Assembly: GCF_004114935.1 (NCBI RefSeq) | Contig: NZ_CP022221.1 | Span: 6,345,001-6,409,000 of the forward strand | Reading direction: 5' to 3' | Source: Bradyrhizobium zhanjiangense | Lineage (GTDB): Bacteria; Pseudomonadota; Alphaproteobacteria; Rhizobiales; Xanthobacteraceae | DNA length: 64,000 nucleotides | In this document: in pieces, positions 35,641 to 44,215 of the stretch | Layout: every line of letters starts with the position of its first letter | Position numbering within the stretch: position 1 is the first letter of the stretch | The notes under the pieces: model-generated | The model's input: only the letters and a program-made list of their open reading frames with translations | What the model was told of the DNA's origin: nothing | The model's database searches: none | Translations under genes and position numbers: made by a program

Positions 35641-36552
35641 ATGACAGAACGAATTTCGTTGGAGGGAAAGGTCGCGGTTGTGACTGGCGCAGGTCGCGGG
35701 CTCGGGCGGGCATACGTCGAACTTCTCGCCGAGCGCGGCGCCCAGGTCGTTGTGAACGACCTGGGAACCGACGTATCGGGCTTCGGGAAGGATTCCACGA
35801 TCGCGGAACAGGTGGCCGATTTCATTCGATCCCGTGGAGGCGAGGCAATCGCGAATGACAGCGATGTTTCAACCGCTGAAGGTGGCAGTGACCTGATCGC
35901 GACGACCATCGAGCATTTCGGGAGAATAGACCTCCTCGTGAACAACGCTGGTATCTGCGGAAGCCAGCTATTCGAGGCCGCCACCCTTGACGATTTCGAT
36001 CACTATTGGCGGGTGCACCTCGGCGGGCCGGTTAACACGGTGAAGGCTGCCTGGCCGTATATGGTCGCACAGCGCTACGGGAAGATCATCCTTACGACGT
36101 CAGTCAGCGGCCTATTTGGAATACGTGGCCAAGCCACCTACGCTGCGGCCAAGTGCGCCGTAGTTGGATTGATGCGCATTCTTGCAATTGAAGGTGCTGA
36201 GCATGGGATTCTCGTGAACACCATTTCGCCAGCCGGGTACACGAGGATGCACCCGGCGGCGGTTGCGGATCCCGCTTGGCTGAAGCAGAGCGAAGCCACA
36301 ATGCCGGTTGCGGTTGTTGCGCCAGCGATGGTCTGGCTTGCAAGCGATAGTTGTTCGGAGACGAACAGGATTTACAACGTGGAAGCTGGAGTAATCCAAC
36401 GTATCGCTATCGTCATGGGACCTGGCTTCTACGATCCACATCTGACACCCGAGAGCATCGCCGAGAACTACGCAAAGGTCGAATCGATCGAGGGCTTTTT
36501 CGAGCCGGGTCCGTTCGAGCCCGGTCAGATACCCGCAACAGCGAAGTCTTGA
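35641..36552 (+). CDS. Short-chain dehydrogenase/reductase
   Basis: A 303-residue SDR. NAD(P) motif TGAGRGLG at 15-22, NNAG at 101-104, and catalytic Ser154, Tyr167 and Lys171 (YAAAK) are present. The sequence (VAVVTGAGRGLGRAYVELLAERGAQVVVNDLG) resembles the dehydrogenase domain of multifunctional beta-oxidation enzyme type 2. It has a C-terminal extension beyond the core fold, rich in Pro/Glu (EGFFEPGPFEPG). The start at 35641 has AAGGAGGG 7 bases upstream. Substrate unknown. Confidence 0.82.
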   Translation: MTERISLEGKVAVVTGAGRGLGRAYVELLAERGAQVVVNDLGTDVSGFGKDSTIAEQVADFIRSRGGEAIANDSDVSTAEGGSDLIATTIEHFGRIDLLVNNAGICGSQLFEAATLDDFDHYWRVHLGGPVNTVKAAWPYMVAQRYGKIILTTSVSGLFGIRGQATYAAAKCAVVGLMRILAIEGAEHGILVNTISPAGYTRMHPAAVADPAWLKQSEATMPVAVVAPAMVWLASDSCSETNRIYNVEAGVIQRIAIVMGPGFYDPHLTPESIAENYAKVESIEGFFEPGPFEPGQIPATAKS

Positions 36553-36679
36553 GGAACGAGGTTACGCCATGGCGACGTTCGACTGTGGCAGACAGCGTTA
36601 CTCTATGAACCTGTGCACAAGTCATCAGCGGCCGCGCCGCGGCGGAGCTACACTGGCCGCCGAAAAGCAGACCTGCTGA

Positions 36680-36850
36680 AGGTCCGCTAGGGATCACAAG
36701 ATGACCTTCCGCGGGCGGGACCGCGTGTCCGCATTGCCTGCAAAAGCAGACATCCAATTTTGTCAGTGCATGCCGTCCGGAGCACCTGCGCGCGAACAAG
36801 CGCGCAAGGAGTGAAGTCTAAAGCGCACTCAACCCTGGCGGCGGCTTGCG
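36680..36850. repeat. Long direct repeat, copy 2, next to intact amidase
   Basis: Second copy of the repeat at 28743-28910. It runs from the intergenic DNA downstream of the amidase into its last 10 codons (the amidase stop is at 36818). Because this copy adjoins a whole amidase gene, it is likely the parental arrangement. Confidence 0.8.
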
Positions 36851-38461
36851 CATATTGGAGGCCTGCTCGTAGGCGTAGGCCAGACGCAGCAGCTTGTGCT
36901 CGCTCCAGGCACGGCCTGCGAAGGTGACGCCGAGCGGATAGTCGGGCGTGTCCTTGCCGTCGGTCGCCCCCGAGATGAAGCCTCCGGGCACCATGACGCT
37001 GGGATAACCTGCCCTGGCGGCGATCGCGGCGCCTCCGCTGCCGGGGAACAGCACGGCATCGAGCTTGTGCTGGTTCATGTAAGCATCCATGCCGCGGGTC
37101 CTGGCGCTGAGCAGGTCCATGGCAAGTGCCGACTTGTACTCGCGTTCGCGTAAGTCGCCCCTGGTGAGGTCGGCGGCGAGGAACAGGTCCTGGCCGAAAC
37201 GCAGCGCCTTGCCTGCATTCGCCTCGTTAAAGGCCACGATGTCGGTGATGGTCTTGATGGCGGTATTGGTCGCCCAATCCTTCAGGTAGAGGTTGAGATC
37301 GCGCTTCAGTTCGTAGAGGAAGACGATCCGCTGCGTGACTGGATTGCCCTTGTTACCGCTCAGCGGATTGCGGTTGAGCACGGCCATGATCGTACCTGGT
37401 CCGCTCATCCAGCCGGCCGTCGGCATGCTGGCGCGCACGATCACGGCGCCGAGATCCTCCAGCACCTTGATCGCCTCCGCCATCACCTCCGCCCCTTTGG
37501 GTGGCAGCTTGCCGTAGAAGGGATCGTTCAGCGGGTCGGCGGGGTCGCTCGGCACGCCGACGCGAGCGCCCTTCATCGCGTCGCGCGTGAGGTCGGCGGT
37601 GTAATCGGCTGACCGCCGTTGCAGCTCTGTCGCCGCATCGCGCAGGTCCTTCGCCGCCAGCACGTTAAGGAGCAGCGCCGCATCGCGTACCGTGCGCGTC
37701 ATCGGCCCTGCGATGTCCAGGCTATGCGCGATCGGCACGATGCCGGCACGGCTGATCAGCCCGACCGTCGGCTTCACGGTGACGAGGCCATTCTGGCTGG
37801 CAGGAAACAGCAGCGAGCCCGAGGTCTCGGTGCCGATCGAGGCCGCACAAAGAGCGGCCGCCACCGCGACCGCCGAACCCGAGCTCGAGCCGCCCGGGGA
37901 CACGACCGGGATGTCGTGATCGTCCACCAGCGCGGGCGCGTAGGGATTCTTCACCTGACCCCCCAGCGATGAATAGCCCGCAGGCATGTCGATCGCGAGC
38001 ATGTTGGAAAACTCGGTCAGGTTCGCCTTGCCTAGGATCACCGCGCCGGCGTCCCGCAGCAGCTTGACGATTGTGGCATCGTTCCGGGCACGCGCGCCTT
38101 CCAGCGCCAGCGAGCCCGCCGTCGTCGGCTGTTCGTCGCCGGTCGCAATGTTGTCCTTCACCAGGATCGGGATGCCAGCCAGCGGCCGCTTGGCCGATGG
38201 CTTGGTGCCGTCGAGCTTGCCCGCGATCGCGAGCGCATCGGGATTGAGCGCGCGCACGGCGTTGAGCGCGGGCCCGTTGCGGTCGTAGGCCTCGATGCGC
38301 GCGAGGTAAGCTTTGGTCAGCGCCGTCGCAGTGACCTGCCCACTGGCCAAGGCCTGAGCGATATCGCTCAGCGGCGCATCGTCGAGCTTCAGAGGGATCG
38401 GCGCCTCGGCGCCAGGGGCCGCCGCGGCGATGCCAGCATCGCGGCAGGATGGCTTCTTCAT
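36818..38461 (-). CDS. Amidase (amidase-signature family)
   Basis: A 547-residue amidase-signature hydrolase. The Ser-cisSer-Lys triad region is complete: the Lys in ILVKDNIATG, the SPGGSSSGSAVAVAA glycine/serine box, and the nucleophile Ser in GTETSGS. The start at 38461 (MKKPSCRDAG) is preferred; an ATG 51 bases earlier gives a basic stretch with no family match. It is a longer type than the amidase at 44216 and has an extended C-terminal half. It converges with the SDR gene and is oriented like the peptide transporter that lies upstream of it. Confidence 0.88.
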   Translation of the reverse strand: MKKPSCRDAGIAAAAPGAEAPIPLKLDDAPLSDIAQALASGQVTATALTKAYLARIEAYDRNGPALNAVRALNPDALAIAGKLDGTKPSAKRPLAGIPILVKDNIATGDEQPTTAGSLALEGARARNDATIVKLLRDAGAVILGKANLTEFSNMLAIDMPAGYSSLGGQVKNPYAPALVDDHDIPVVSPGGSSSGSAVAVAAALCAASIGTETSGSLLFPASQNGLVTVKPTVGLISRAGIVPIAHSLDIAGPMTRTVRDAALLLNVLAAKDLRDAATELQRRSADYTADLTRDAMKGARVGVPSDPADPLNDPFYGKLPPKGAEVMAEAIKVLEDLGAVIVRASMPTAGWMSGPGTIMAVLNRNPLSGNKGNPVTQRIVFLYELKRDLNLYLKDWATNTAIKTITDIVAFNEANAGKALRFGQDLFLAADLTRGDLREREYKSALAMDLLSARTRGMDAYMNQHKLDAVLFPGSGGAAIAARAGYPSVMVPGGFISGATDGKDTPDYPLGVTFAGRAWSEHKLLRLAYAYEQASNMRKPPPGLSAL

Positions 38462-38658
38462 GGCGTGCCTCGCCTGACGGCGTTCCGAACCATGAAGCCG
38501 CAATGATGGCATAATGCCGGTGTTTTGCCCGACGGGTCAATGTCTCGGCGCATCGCGTCGACCTTTGAGCCGCGCAAGGCGTAAACCATTGAAATGACTA
38601 CCCCCGGCTACTGTGCATGGGGTTGTTTTTCAGGTTTTGTTTTGGACCTGCCAAACGA

Positions 38659-38690
38659 TTGGCCTCTCCCCGATGGGGAGAGGCCAAAAT
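38659..38690 (-). terminator. Rho-independent-like terminator of the peptide ABC operon
   Basis: A perfect 13-bp stem: TTGGCCTCTCCCC at 38659-38671 and GGGGAGAGGCCAA at 38675-38687 around a GAT loop, flanked by AAAAT/ATT. It is 33 bases after the stop of the binding-protein gene, where the leftward operon should end. Confidence 0.8.
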
Positions 38691-38722
38691 TGAAGCGACA
38701 GCCTCGACTTGATCGAGCGATC

Positions 38723-40219
38723 CTACTCCCAGGCCCAGGTCGAAAAATCGTTCTCGTATTGCGGCACGTCCTTCCAGACACCCTTCAGCTTCTTGTTGGT
38801 GATGGTGATCAGCTGGGGCTGGTAGAGGTAGGCGGAGACGGCGTCGGTGGCCAACATGCGCTGGGCGTCGCCGAGCAGTTTTGCGCGGCCGGCCTCGTCG
38901 GGTGTCGCGACGATCTGCTTGTAGAGCGCGTTGAACTTCTCGTTGTTGTAGCCAAGGTAATAGTCCGGCTCGGTGATCTTGACGAGGTCGAACGGCTCGA
39001 CATGGCTGACGATGGTGAGGTCGAAATTGTGCGGACCGTTACCGGCGAACACCTGCGACAGCCACTGCGCCCATTCGACGTTCTCGATCTTGGCGACGAT
39101 GCCAACCTTGGCGAGCTGGGCTGCGACGATCTCGCCGCCCTGCCGCGCATAGGATGGCGGCGGCAGCTTGAGCGACAATTCGAACGGCGTGGTGACGCCG
39201 GCCTCGCTGAGCAGCTTCTTGGCCTTCTCGGGGTCGTAGGGGTTGATTCCGGTGGTGTCGACATAGCCGAGCGCGCCCGGCACGTAGAAGCTGCCGATCG
39301 GCGTGCCGAAGCCATCGACGGCGCCGTCGATCATCGCCTTGCGGTCGATCGCAGCGAGGATGGCGCGGCGAACGCGGACGTCGTCGAGCGGCTTCTTGCG
39401 GTGGTTGATCGCGACGATGGTCTTGGCCCTGGAGCCGCCGACCAGCACCGTGAAACGCGGGTCGGCCTTGAACTGGGCGATGGTGCGCTGGGCCGAGACG
39501 CGTGGGAAGGCGTCGACGTCGCCCGAGAGCAGCGCGGCGGTCTGCGCCGCCGGATCGGAGATGAAGCGGATCGTCACCTTCGACAGCTTGACCGCAGCGG
39601 CGTTGCGGTAGTCGGCCCATTTGGTCAGGGTGATCGAGGAGCCTTTGGCCCAGCCCCCTAACTGATAGGGCCCGGTGCCGATCGGCTGCGTGACATTGGT
39701 GGCTGCGCTCTTCGGCTCGACGATCGAGCCGCTCGCCTGCCCCAGCAGGAATGCCAGGTTCGGCTCCGAATTCTTCAAGGTGATCACGACCGTCTCGGCG
39801 TCGGGCGCGGCAACGGACTCGAAGCTCTGGTACAGGCTCTTGTCCTTGTTGGTGCTGGTGGGCACCGCGTTGCGCTCGAACGAGAACTTCACCGCGGCGG
39901 AATTGAACGGCTCGCCATTGTGGAATTTGACGCCCTTGCGCAGCTTGAACGTATAGGTCTTCAGGTCGGGCGAAGCAGTCCAGCTCTCCGCCAGCAGGGG
40001 CGAGGCAGTACCGTCCTCGTTGATCTTGGTCAGGGTCTCGTAGATGTTGTAGAGCGTGACCTCGGCGATCGCAGCGGCGGCGGCATTGGTGGGATCGAGC
40101 CCGGGGGGCTCCAGCGCCATCGCCATGACGACGCTGTCCTTCTTGCTCTGCGCCAGCACCGGCAGCGGCGCCGCGACGAGCGCGGCGGCAAAGGCGACGA
40201 TCGATAGTTTCCTCAACAT
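38723..40219 (-). CDS. ABC transporter substrate-binding protein (peptide/SBP_bac_5 family)
   Basis: A 498-residue periplasmic binding protein: signal peptide at 1-23 (ending VLAQ), then the family-5 features LAESWTASPDLKTYTFKLRKGVKFHNGEPF and GPYQL. It delivers dipeptides, oligopeptides or similar solutes to the permeases encoded upstream. The start at 40219 (MLRKLSIVAF) has GGGGAG 6 bases ahead; an ATG 18 bases earlier is less well placed. Last gene of the operon. Confidence 0.92.
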   Translation of the reverse strand: MLRKLSIVAFAAALVAAPLPVLAQSKKDSVVMAMALEPPGLDPTNAAAAAIAEVTLYNIYETLTKINEDGTASPLLAESWTASPDLKTYTFKLRKGVKFHNGEPFNSAAVKFSFERNAVPTSTNKDKSLYQSFESVAAPDAETVVITLKNSEPNLAFLLGQASGSIVEPKSAATNVTQPIGTGPYQLGGWAKGSSITLTKWADYRNAAAVKLSKVTIRFISDPAAQTAALLSGDVDAFPRVSAQRTIAQFKADPRFTVLVGGSRAKTIVAINHRKKPLDDVRVRRAILAAIDRKAMIDGAVDGFGTPIGSFYVPGALGYVDTTGINPYDPEKAKKLLSEAGVTTPFELSLKLPPPSYARQGGEIVAAQLAKVGIVAKIENVEWAQWLSQVFAGNGPHNFDLTIVSHVEPFDLVKITEPDYYLGYNNEKFNALYKQIVATPDEAGRAKLLGDAQRMLATDAVSAYLYQPQLITITNKKLKGVWKDVPQYENDFSTWAWE

Positions 40220-40273
40220 GCGTAACTCCCCGGCCATCTCTGTTTCCAGCCTACGCCAATCCTGCCCCGGACA

Positions 40274-41284
40274 CTAACCTTCCATGGCCGCCCGCGGCAA
40301 CGCCATCACGACTTCGGCCTTGTGGCAGGCGGCAAGGTGCCCCTCGCCTACCTTGCGTAGCTCAGGCGACACCTCGCGGCAATGCTGGTCGGCAAGCGGG
40401 CAGCGCGCCACATAGGGGCATCCGGCCGCGGCCGCCGCTTGCGAGGCGATCGCCTGGGCTCCGCGCCGCCGCCGGCCGCCGCCGGCGCGCGCCCGCGGCA
40501 CGGCATCGAGCAGCGCCCGCGTGTAGGGATGGGCGCAGCGCTCGAACAGATCCTCCGGCCGCCCCTGCTCGACGATCCGGCCGAGATACATCACCGCGAC
40601 CTCGTCGCAGAGATAGTCGACGACGGCGAGGTCATGGCTGATCAGGATGTAGCTGAGGCCGAACTGCTCCTGGAGGTCCTGCATCAGGTTCAGCACCTGC
40701 GCCTGCACGGAGACGTCGAGCGCGGAGACCGGCTCGTCCGCCACGATGAGCTTCGGCTGCGTGATCAGCGCACGCGCAATCGCGATGCGCTGGCGCTGAC
40801 CGCCTGAGAACTCATGTGGATACTTGTCCACGTCCGCATCGCGCAAGCCGACCTGGCGCAGCACCGCGGCGACGCGTTCGCGGAATTTGGTGCGATCGGC
40901 CTCCTCCAGCACGGTGAGCGGCTCGGCGACGATGCGGGCAATGGTCTGGCGTGGATCGAGCGAGCCGTAAGGGTCCTGGAACACCATCTGGAAATCGCGC
41001 CGGGCGCGGCGCAGCTCGTCCGCAGAGATGCGGTTGAGATCGCGGCCGAGCAGCGCGACGTGGCCCGAGGTGGGCCGCTCCAACGCCATCACCAGCCGTG
41101 CGAAGGTCGACTTGCCCGATCCGGACTCGCCGACCACGCCAAGGCTCTTGCCGGCGGCGACCCGCACGTTCACGCCATTGAGCGCGCGCACCTGCCCCGG
41201 CGGCCGGAACAGGCTTTCACGCGGCAGCGTGTAACGCTGCACCAGATCCTTCACGTCGAGAAGCGGCTCGGCTGCGGTGATCAT
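40274..41284 (-). CDS. ABC transporter ATP-binding protein (OppF/DppF type)
   Basis: A 336-residue ATPase: Walker A GESGSGKST, signature FSGGQRQR, Walker B LIVADEPVSAL, and the C-terminal oligopeptide-ATPase extension with the Cys cluster (GCPYVARCPLADQHC) that forms an iron-sulfur site in this family. It overlaps the upstream ATPase gene by 4 bases. It powers the permease pair with the other ATPase. Confidence 0.92.
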   Translation of the reverse strand: MITAAEPLLDVKDLVQRYTLPRESLFRPPGQVRALNGVNVRVAAGKSLGVVGESGSGKSTFARLVMALERPTSGHVALLGRDLNRISADELRRARRDFQMVFQDPYGSLDPRQTIARIVAEPLTVLEEADRTKFRERVAAVLRQVGLRDADVDKYPHEFSGGQRQRIAIARALITQPKLIVADEPVSALDVSVQAQVLNLMQDLQEQFGLSYILISHDLAVVDYLCDEVAVMYLGRIVEQGRPEDLFERCAHPYTRALLDAVPRARAGGGRRRRGAQAIASQAAAAAGCPYVARCPLADQHCREVSPELRKVGEGHLAACHKAEVVMALPRAAMEG

Positions 41285-42300
41285 GCGGTCAGTGCTCCGA
41301 CGCGTTCAGCCATCGACACGTCCGTCCTGATGCAGCGCACGAAATGGCCGGGTCCGACGTCCACCATCGGCGGCAGCGCGGCGCGGCACCGATCGATCAC
41401 TAGCGGACACCGATCGGAGAAAGTGCAGCCGGACGGCAGATCGGCGAGCTCCGGCACCGTGCCCGAGATCGTCTTCAGCCGCGTCCCCTTGCGCGCGCCG
41501 AGCTTCGGCCGGGCGCGGAACAGGCCCTGCGTATAGGGATGCCCCATGCGCCGGAACACCTCGTCGGTCGGCCCGCTCTCGACGACGGTGCCGCCATACA
41601 TCACCATCATGCGCTGCACGTTCTCGGCGATGACGCCGAGATCGTGCGAGATCAGGATCATCGACATGCCGCGCTCCTCGACGAGACCGGCGATGAGGTC
41701 GAGGATCTGGCCCTGGATGGTGACATCGAGCGCGGTGGTCGGCTCGTCTGCGATCAACAGGTCCGGCTCGCAGGCGAGCGCCATCGCGATGGTGATGCGC
41801 TGGCGCTGGCCGCCGGAGAACTGGTGCGGATAGGCGTCGACGCGCCGCGCCGGATCCGGCAGCCCGACGCGGTCGAGCAAGGCGATGGTCTCGCGCCGCG
41901 CCTGCGACGCGGAGTATTTCTTGTGACGCCGCAGCGGCTCGGCGACCTGATGACCAATCGTGTGCATCGGATTGAGCGCGGTCATCGGCTCCTGGAAGAT
42001 CATGCTGATACGGTTGCCGCGCAGGCGGCAATAATCGGCATCCGAGAGCCCGACGAGCTCGTTGCCATCCAGCTTGATGCTGCCGCTGACGACCGCGCTG
42101 TCCGGCAGCAGCCCCATCAGGGAGAGTGCCGTGACCGACTTGCCGCAGCCGGACTCGCCGACGAGCCCGAGCGTCTCGCTGCGCTTGAGGGCAAAGCTGA
42201 CGCCACGCACGGCCTGCGCCGGCCCGCGGCTGGTGTTGAGGCGCACGCCGAGATTGGCGACCTCGATCAGCGGCATGTTTGCGGGGTCAGCCATCGTCAC
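41281..42300 (-). CDS. ABC transporter ATP-binding protein (OppD/DppD type)
   Basis: A 339-residue ATPase: Walker A GESGCGKSV, signature FSGGQRQR, Walker B LLIADEPTTAL, and the C-terminal Cys motif (SGCTFSDRCPLVIDRC). It overlaps the dppC-like permease gene by 4 bases and the next ATPase gene by 4 bases. Confidence 0.92.
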   Translation of the reverse strand: MTMADPANMPLIEVANLGVRLNTSRGPAQAVRGVSFALKRSETLGLVGESGCGKSVTALSLMGLLPDSAVVSGSIKLDGNELVGLSDADYCRLRGNRISMIFQEPMTALNPMHTIGHQVAEPLRRHKKYSASQARRETIALLDRVGLPDPARRVDAYPHQFSGGQRQRITIAMALACEPDLLIADEPTTALDVTIQGQILDLIAGLVEERGMSMILISHDLGVIAENVQRMMVMYGGTVVESGPTDEVFRRMGHPYTQGLFRARPKLGARKGTRLKTISGTVPELADLPSGCTFSDRCPLVIDRCRAALPPMVDVGPGHFVRCIRTDVSMAERVGALTA

Positions 42301-43184
42301 CGCTCCCGCGCCAGTCTGGGATCGAGCAGGTCGCGCAGTCCGTCACCAAGCAGGTTGAGACCGAGCACCGCGATGGCGATCGCAGCGCCCGGATAGACCG
42401 CGAGCATCGGCGACTGGAACAGCAGCGTCTGCGCATCGTTCAGCATGCGGCCCCATGACGGCTGCGGCGGCTGCGTGCCGAGGCCGAGATAGGACAAAGC
42501 GGCTTCGGCGAGAATGGCGAGCGCGAACTGGATGGTGACCTGCACGATCAGGATCGAGAGGATGTTGGGCAGGACGTGCTCGATGGTGATGCGGAAGCGT
42601 CCCTTGCCGGCCGCGCGGGCGGCCAGCACGAATTCGCGCGCCCAGATCGCGTTGGCAGAGCCGCGGGTCAGCCGCGTCAGCGTCGGGATCTGGAAGATGC
42701 CGATCGCGACGATCGAGGTCACCATGCCCGGCCCGACCACCGCGGCGAGCATGATCGCAGAGAGCACGGCCGGAAAGGCGAAGCTGAAATCGGCGAAGCG
42801 CATGATGATCTCTTCGGTCCAGCCGCGCCTTGCCGAGGCGATCAGGCCGAGGCAGACGCCGAAGCTGAGACCGATGCTCACCGCGATGATGCCGACCATG
42901 ATGGTCGAACGCGCGCCGGCAAGCAGCAGCGAGACGATATCGCGACCGAAGGAATCGGTGCCGAGCCAGTGCGATGCCGACGGCGGCCGGAGTTTCGAGG
43001 CGATGTCGATCTCATAGGGCGACCACGGCGTCCACACCAGTGACAGCAGCGCCGAGGCCAGCACCAGCAGGCTCAGTGCACCGCCGAGCACAAAGCTGCG
43101 ATGGCGCAGTGCGCGGCGCCAGAACGTCCGGGCCGGCAGCGGCCGCGTTGCAACCGGCGCGTCAATGGTCAGGGGCGTGCTCAC
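42297..43184 (-). CDS. ABC transporter permease (OppC/DppC type)
   Basis: A 295-residue inner-membrane permease with about six helices; the N-terminal FWRRALRHRSFVLGGALSLL and LGTDSFGRDIVSLLLAGARST are hallmarks of DppC/OppC, and EAALSYLGLGTQPPQPSWG is near the end. The start is taken as GTG at 43184 because it overlaps the upstream stop (GTGA); the longer in-frame extension to 43451 lies inside the dppB-like gene and is rejected. Confidence 0.9.
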   Translation of the reverse strand: MSTPLTIDAPVATRPLPARTFWRRALRHRSFVLGGALSLLVLASALLSLVWTPWSPYEIDIASKLRPPSASHWLGTDSFGRDIVSLLLAGARSTIMVGIIAVSIGLSFGVCLGLIASARRGWTEEIIMRFADFSFAFPAVLSAIMLAAVVGPGMVTSIVAIGIFQIPTLTRLTRGSANAIWAREFVLAARAAGKGRFRITIEHVLPNILSILIVQVTIQFALAILAEAALSYLGLGTQPPQPSWGRMLNDAQTLLFQSPMLAVYPGAAIAIAVLGLNLLGDGLRDLLDPRLARER

Positions 43185-44131
43185 AGGTCGTGCACCTTGA
43201 TGCGGGGATCGATGAAGGCATAGAGCACATCGACCACGAAATTGACGATGACGACCATGGCAGCGAGCAGCATCACGCAGTTGCGCACCACGATCAAGTC
43301 GCGGTTGGCGATCGACTGGAAGATCAGGCGGCCGAGGCCCGGCAGGTAGAACACGTTCTCGATCACGATGGTGCCGGCGAGCAGATTGGCGAATTGCAGC
43401 CCCATCACGGTCATCACGGGGATCATGGCGTTGCGCAGCACATGACGCCACAGCACCTCGCGCTTGCCGAGCCCTTTCGCACGCGCCGTGCGAACGAAGT
43501 CCTCACGCAGCACCTCGAGCACGGCCGAGCGGGTGACCCGCGCGAGGATCGCGGCCTGTACCACCGCAAGCGAGATCGCCGGCAGCAGCAGCGACTTGAT
43601 GCCCGGCCAGACGCCATCGTCCCAGCCGGCAAAGCCGCCCGCCGAGAGCCATTGCAGCCGCACCGCGAACAACAGCACCAGAAGGATCGCGAACCAGAAG
43701 TTCGGCAGCGCGATGCCCACCTGCGTCAGCGACATCACGCCGACGTCGCCGAGCTTATTGTGGTTGGCGGCGGTGTAGATGCCGGCGGAGAGCGCCAGCG
43801 TCACCGTGACCGTCATGGCCATGATCGCGAGCGGAATGGTCAGCACCAACCGCTCCGCGATCAGGCTCGCGACCGGCGTGCCGTAGACATAGGAGTTGCC
43901 GAGATCGCCGACGAGGAGGCCTTTGATCCATTGCAGATAGCGAACCGCCAGCGGCTGATCGAGCCCGAGCTTGATAGTGAGCGCGCGGACCGCGTCCGGC
44001 GAGGCATCGGCACCCATCAGCATCTGCGCCGCGTTGCCGGGCAGCGCGTCGAGCACCAGGAAGATGATCAGCGAGGCGCCGACCAGCGTCGCCAGCAAGG
44101 TCAACAGACGTCGGAGGACAAAGACGCTCAT
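43181..44131 (-). CDS. ABC transporter permease (OppB/DppB type)
   Basis: A 316-residue inner-membrane permease: N-terminal RRLLTLLATLVGASLIIF, LGLDQPLAVRYLQW, and the EAA-like LREDFVRTARAKGLG loop. It is the first permease gene of the operon, 84 bases after the amidase gene. Confidence 0.92.
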   Translation of the reverse strand: MSVFVLRRLLTLLATLVGASLIIFLVLDALPGNAAQMLMGADASPDAVRALTIKLGLDQPLAVRYLQWIKGLLVGDLGNSYVYGTPVASLIAERLVLTIPLAIMAMTVTVTLALSAGIYTAANHNKLGDVGVMSLTQVGIALPNFWFAILLVLLFAVRLQWLSAGGFAGWDDGVWPGIKSLLLPAISLAVVQAAILARVTRSAVLEVLREDFVRTARAKGLGKREVLWRHVLRNAMIPVMTVMGLQFANLLAGTIVIENVFYLPGLGRLIFQSIANRDLIVVRNCVMLLAAMVVIVNFVVDVLYAFIDPRIKVHDL

Positions 44132-44215
44132 GCGTGCTCGGCTTCAGGGCTCACCCGCGGCACGATCAACATGTCTGGACGCCGGAGGCAAGCTCTTTGC
44201 TGCATGTCCATCTCC

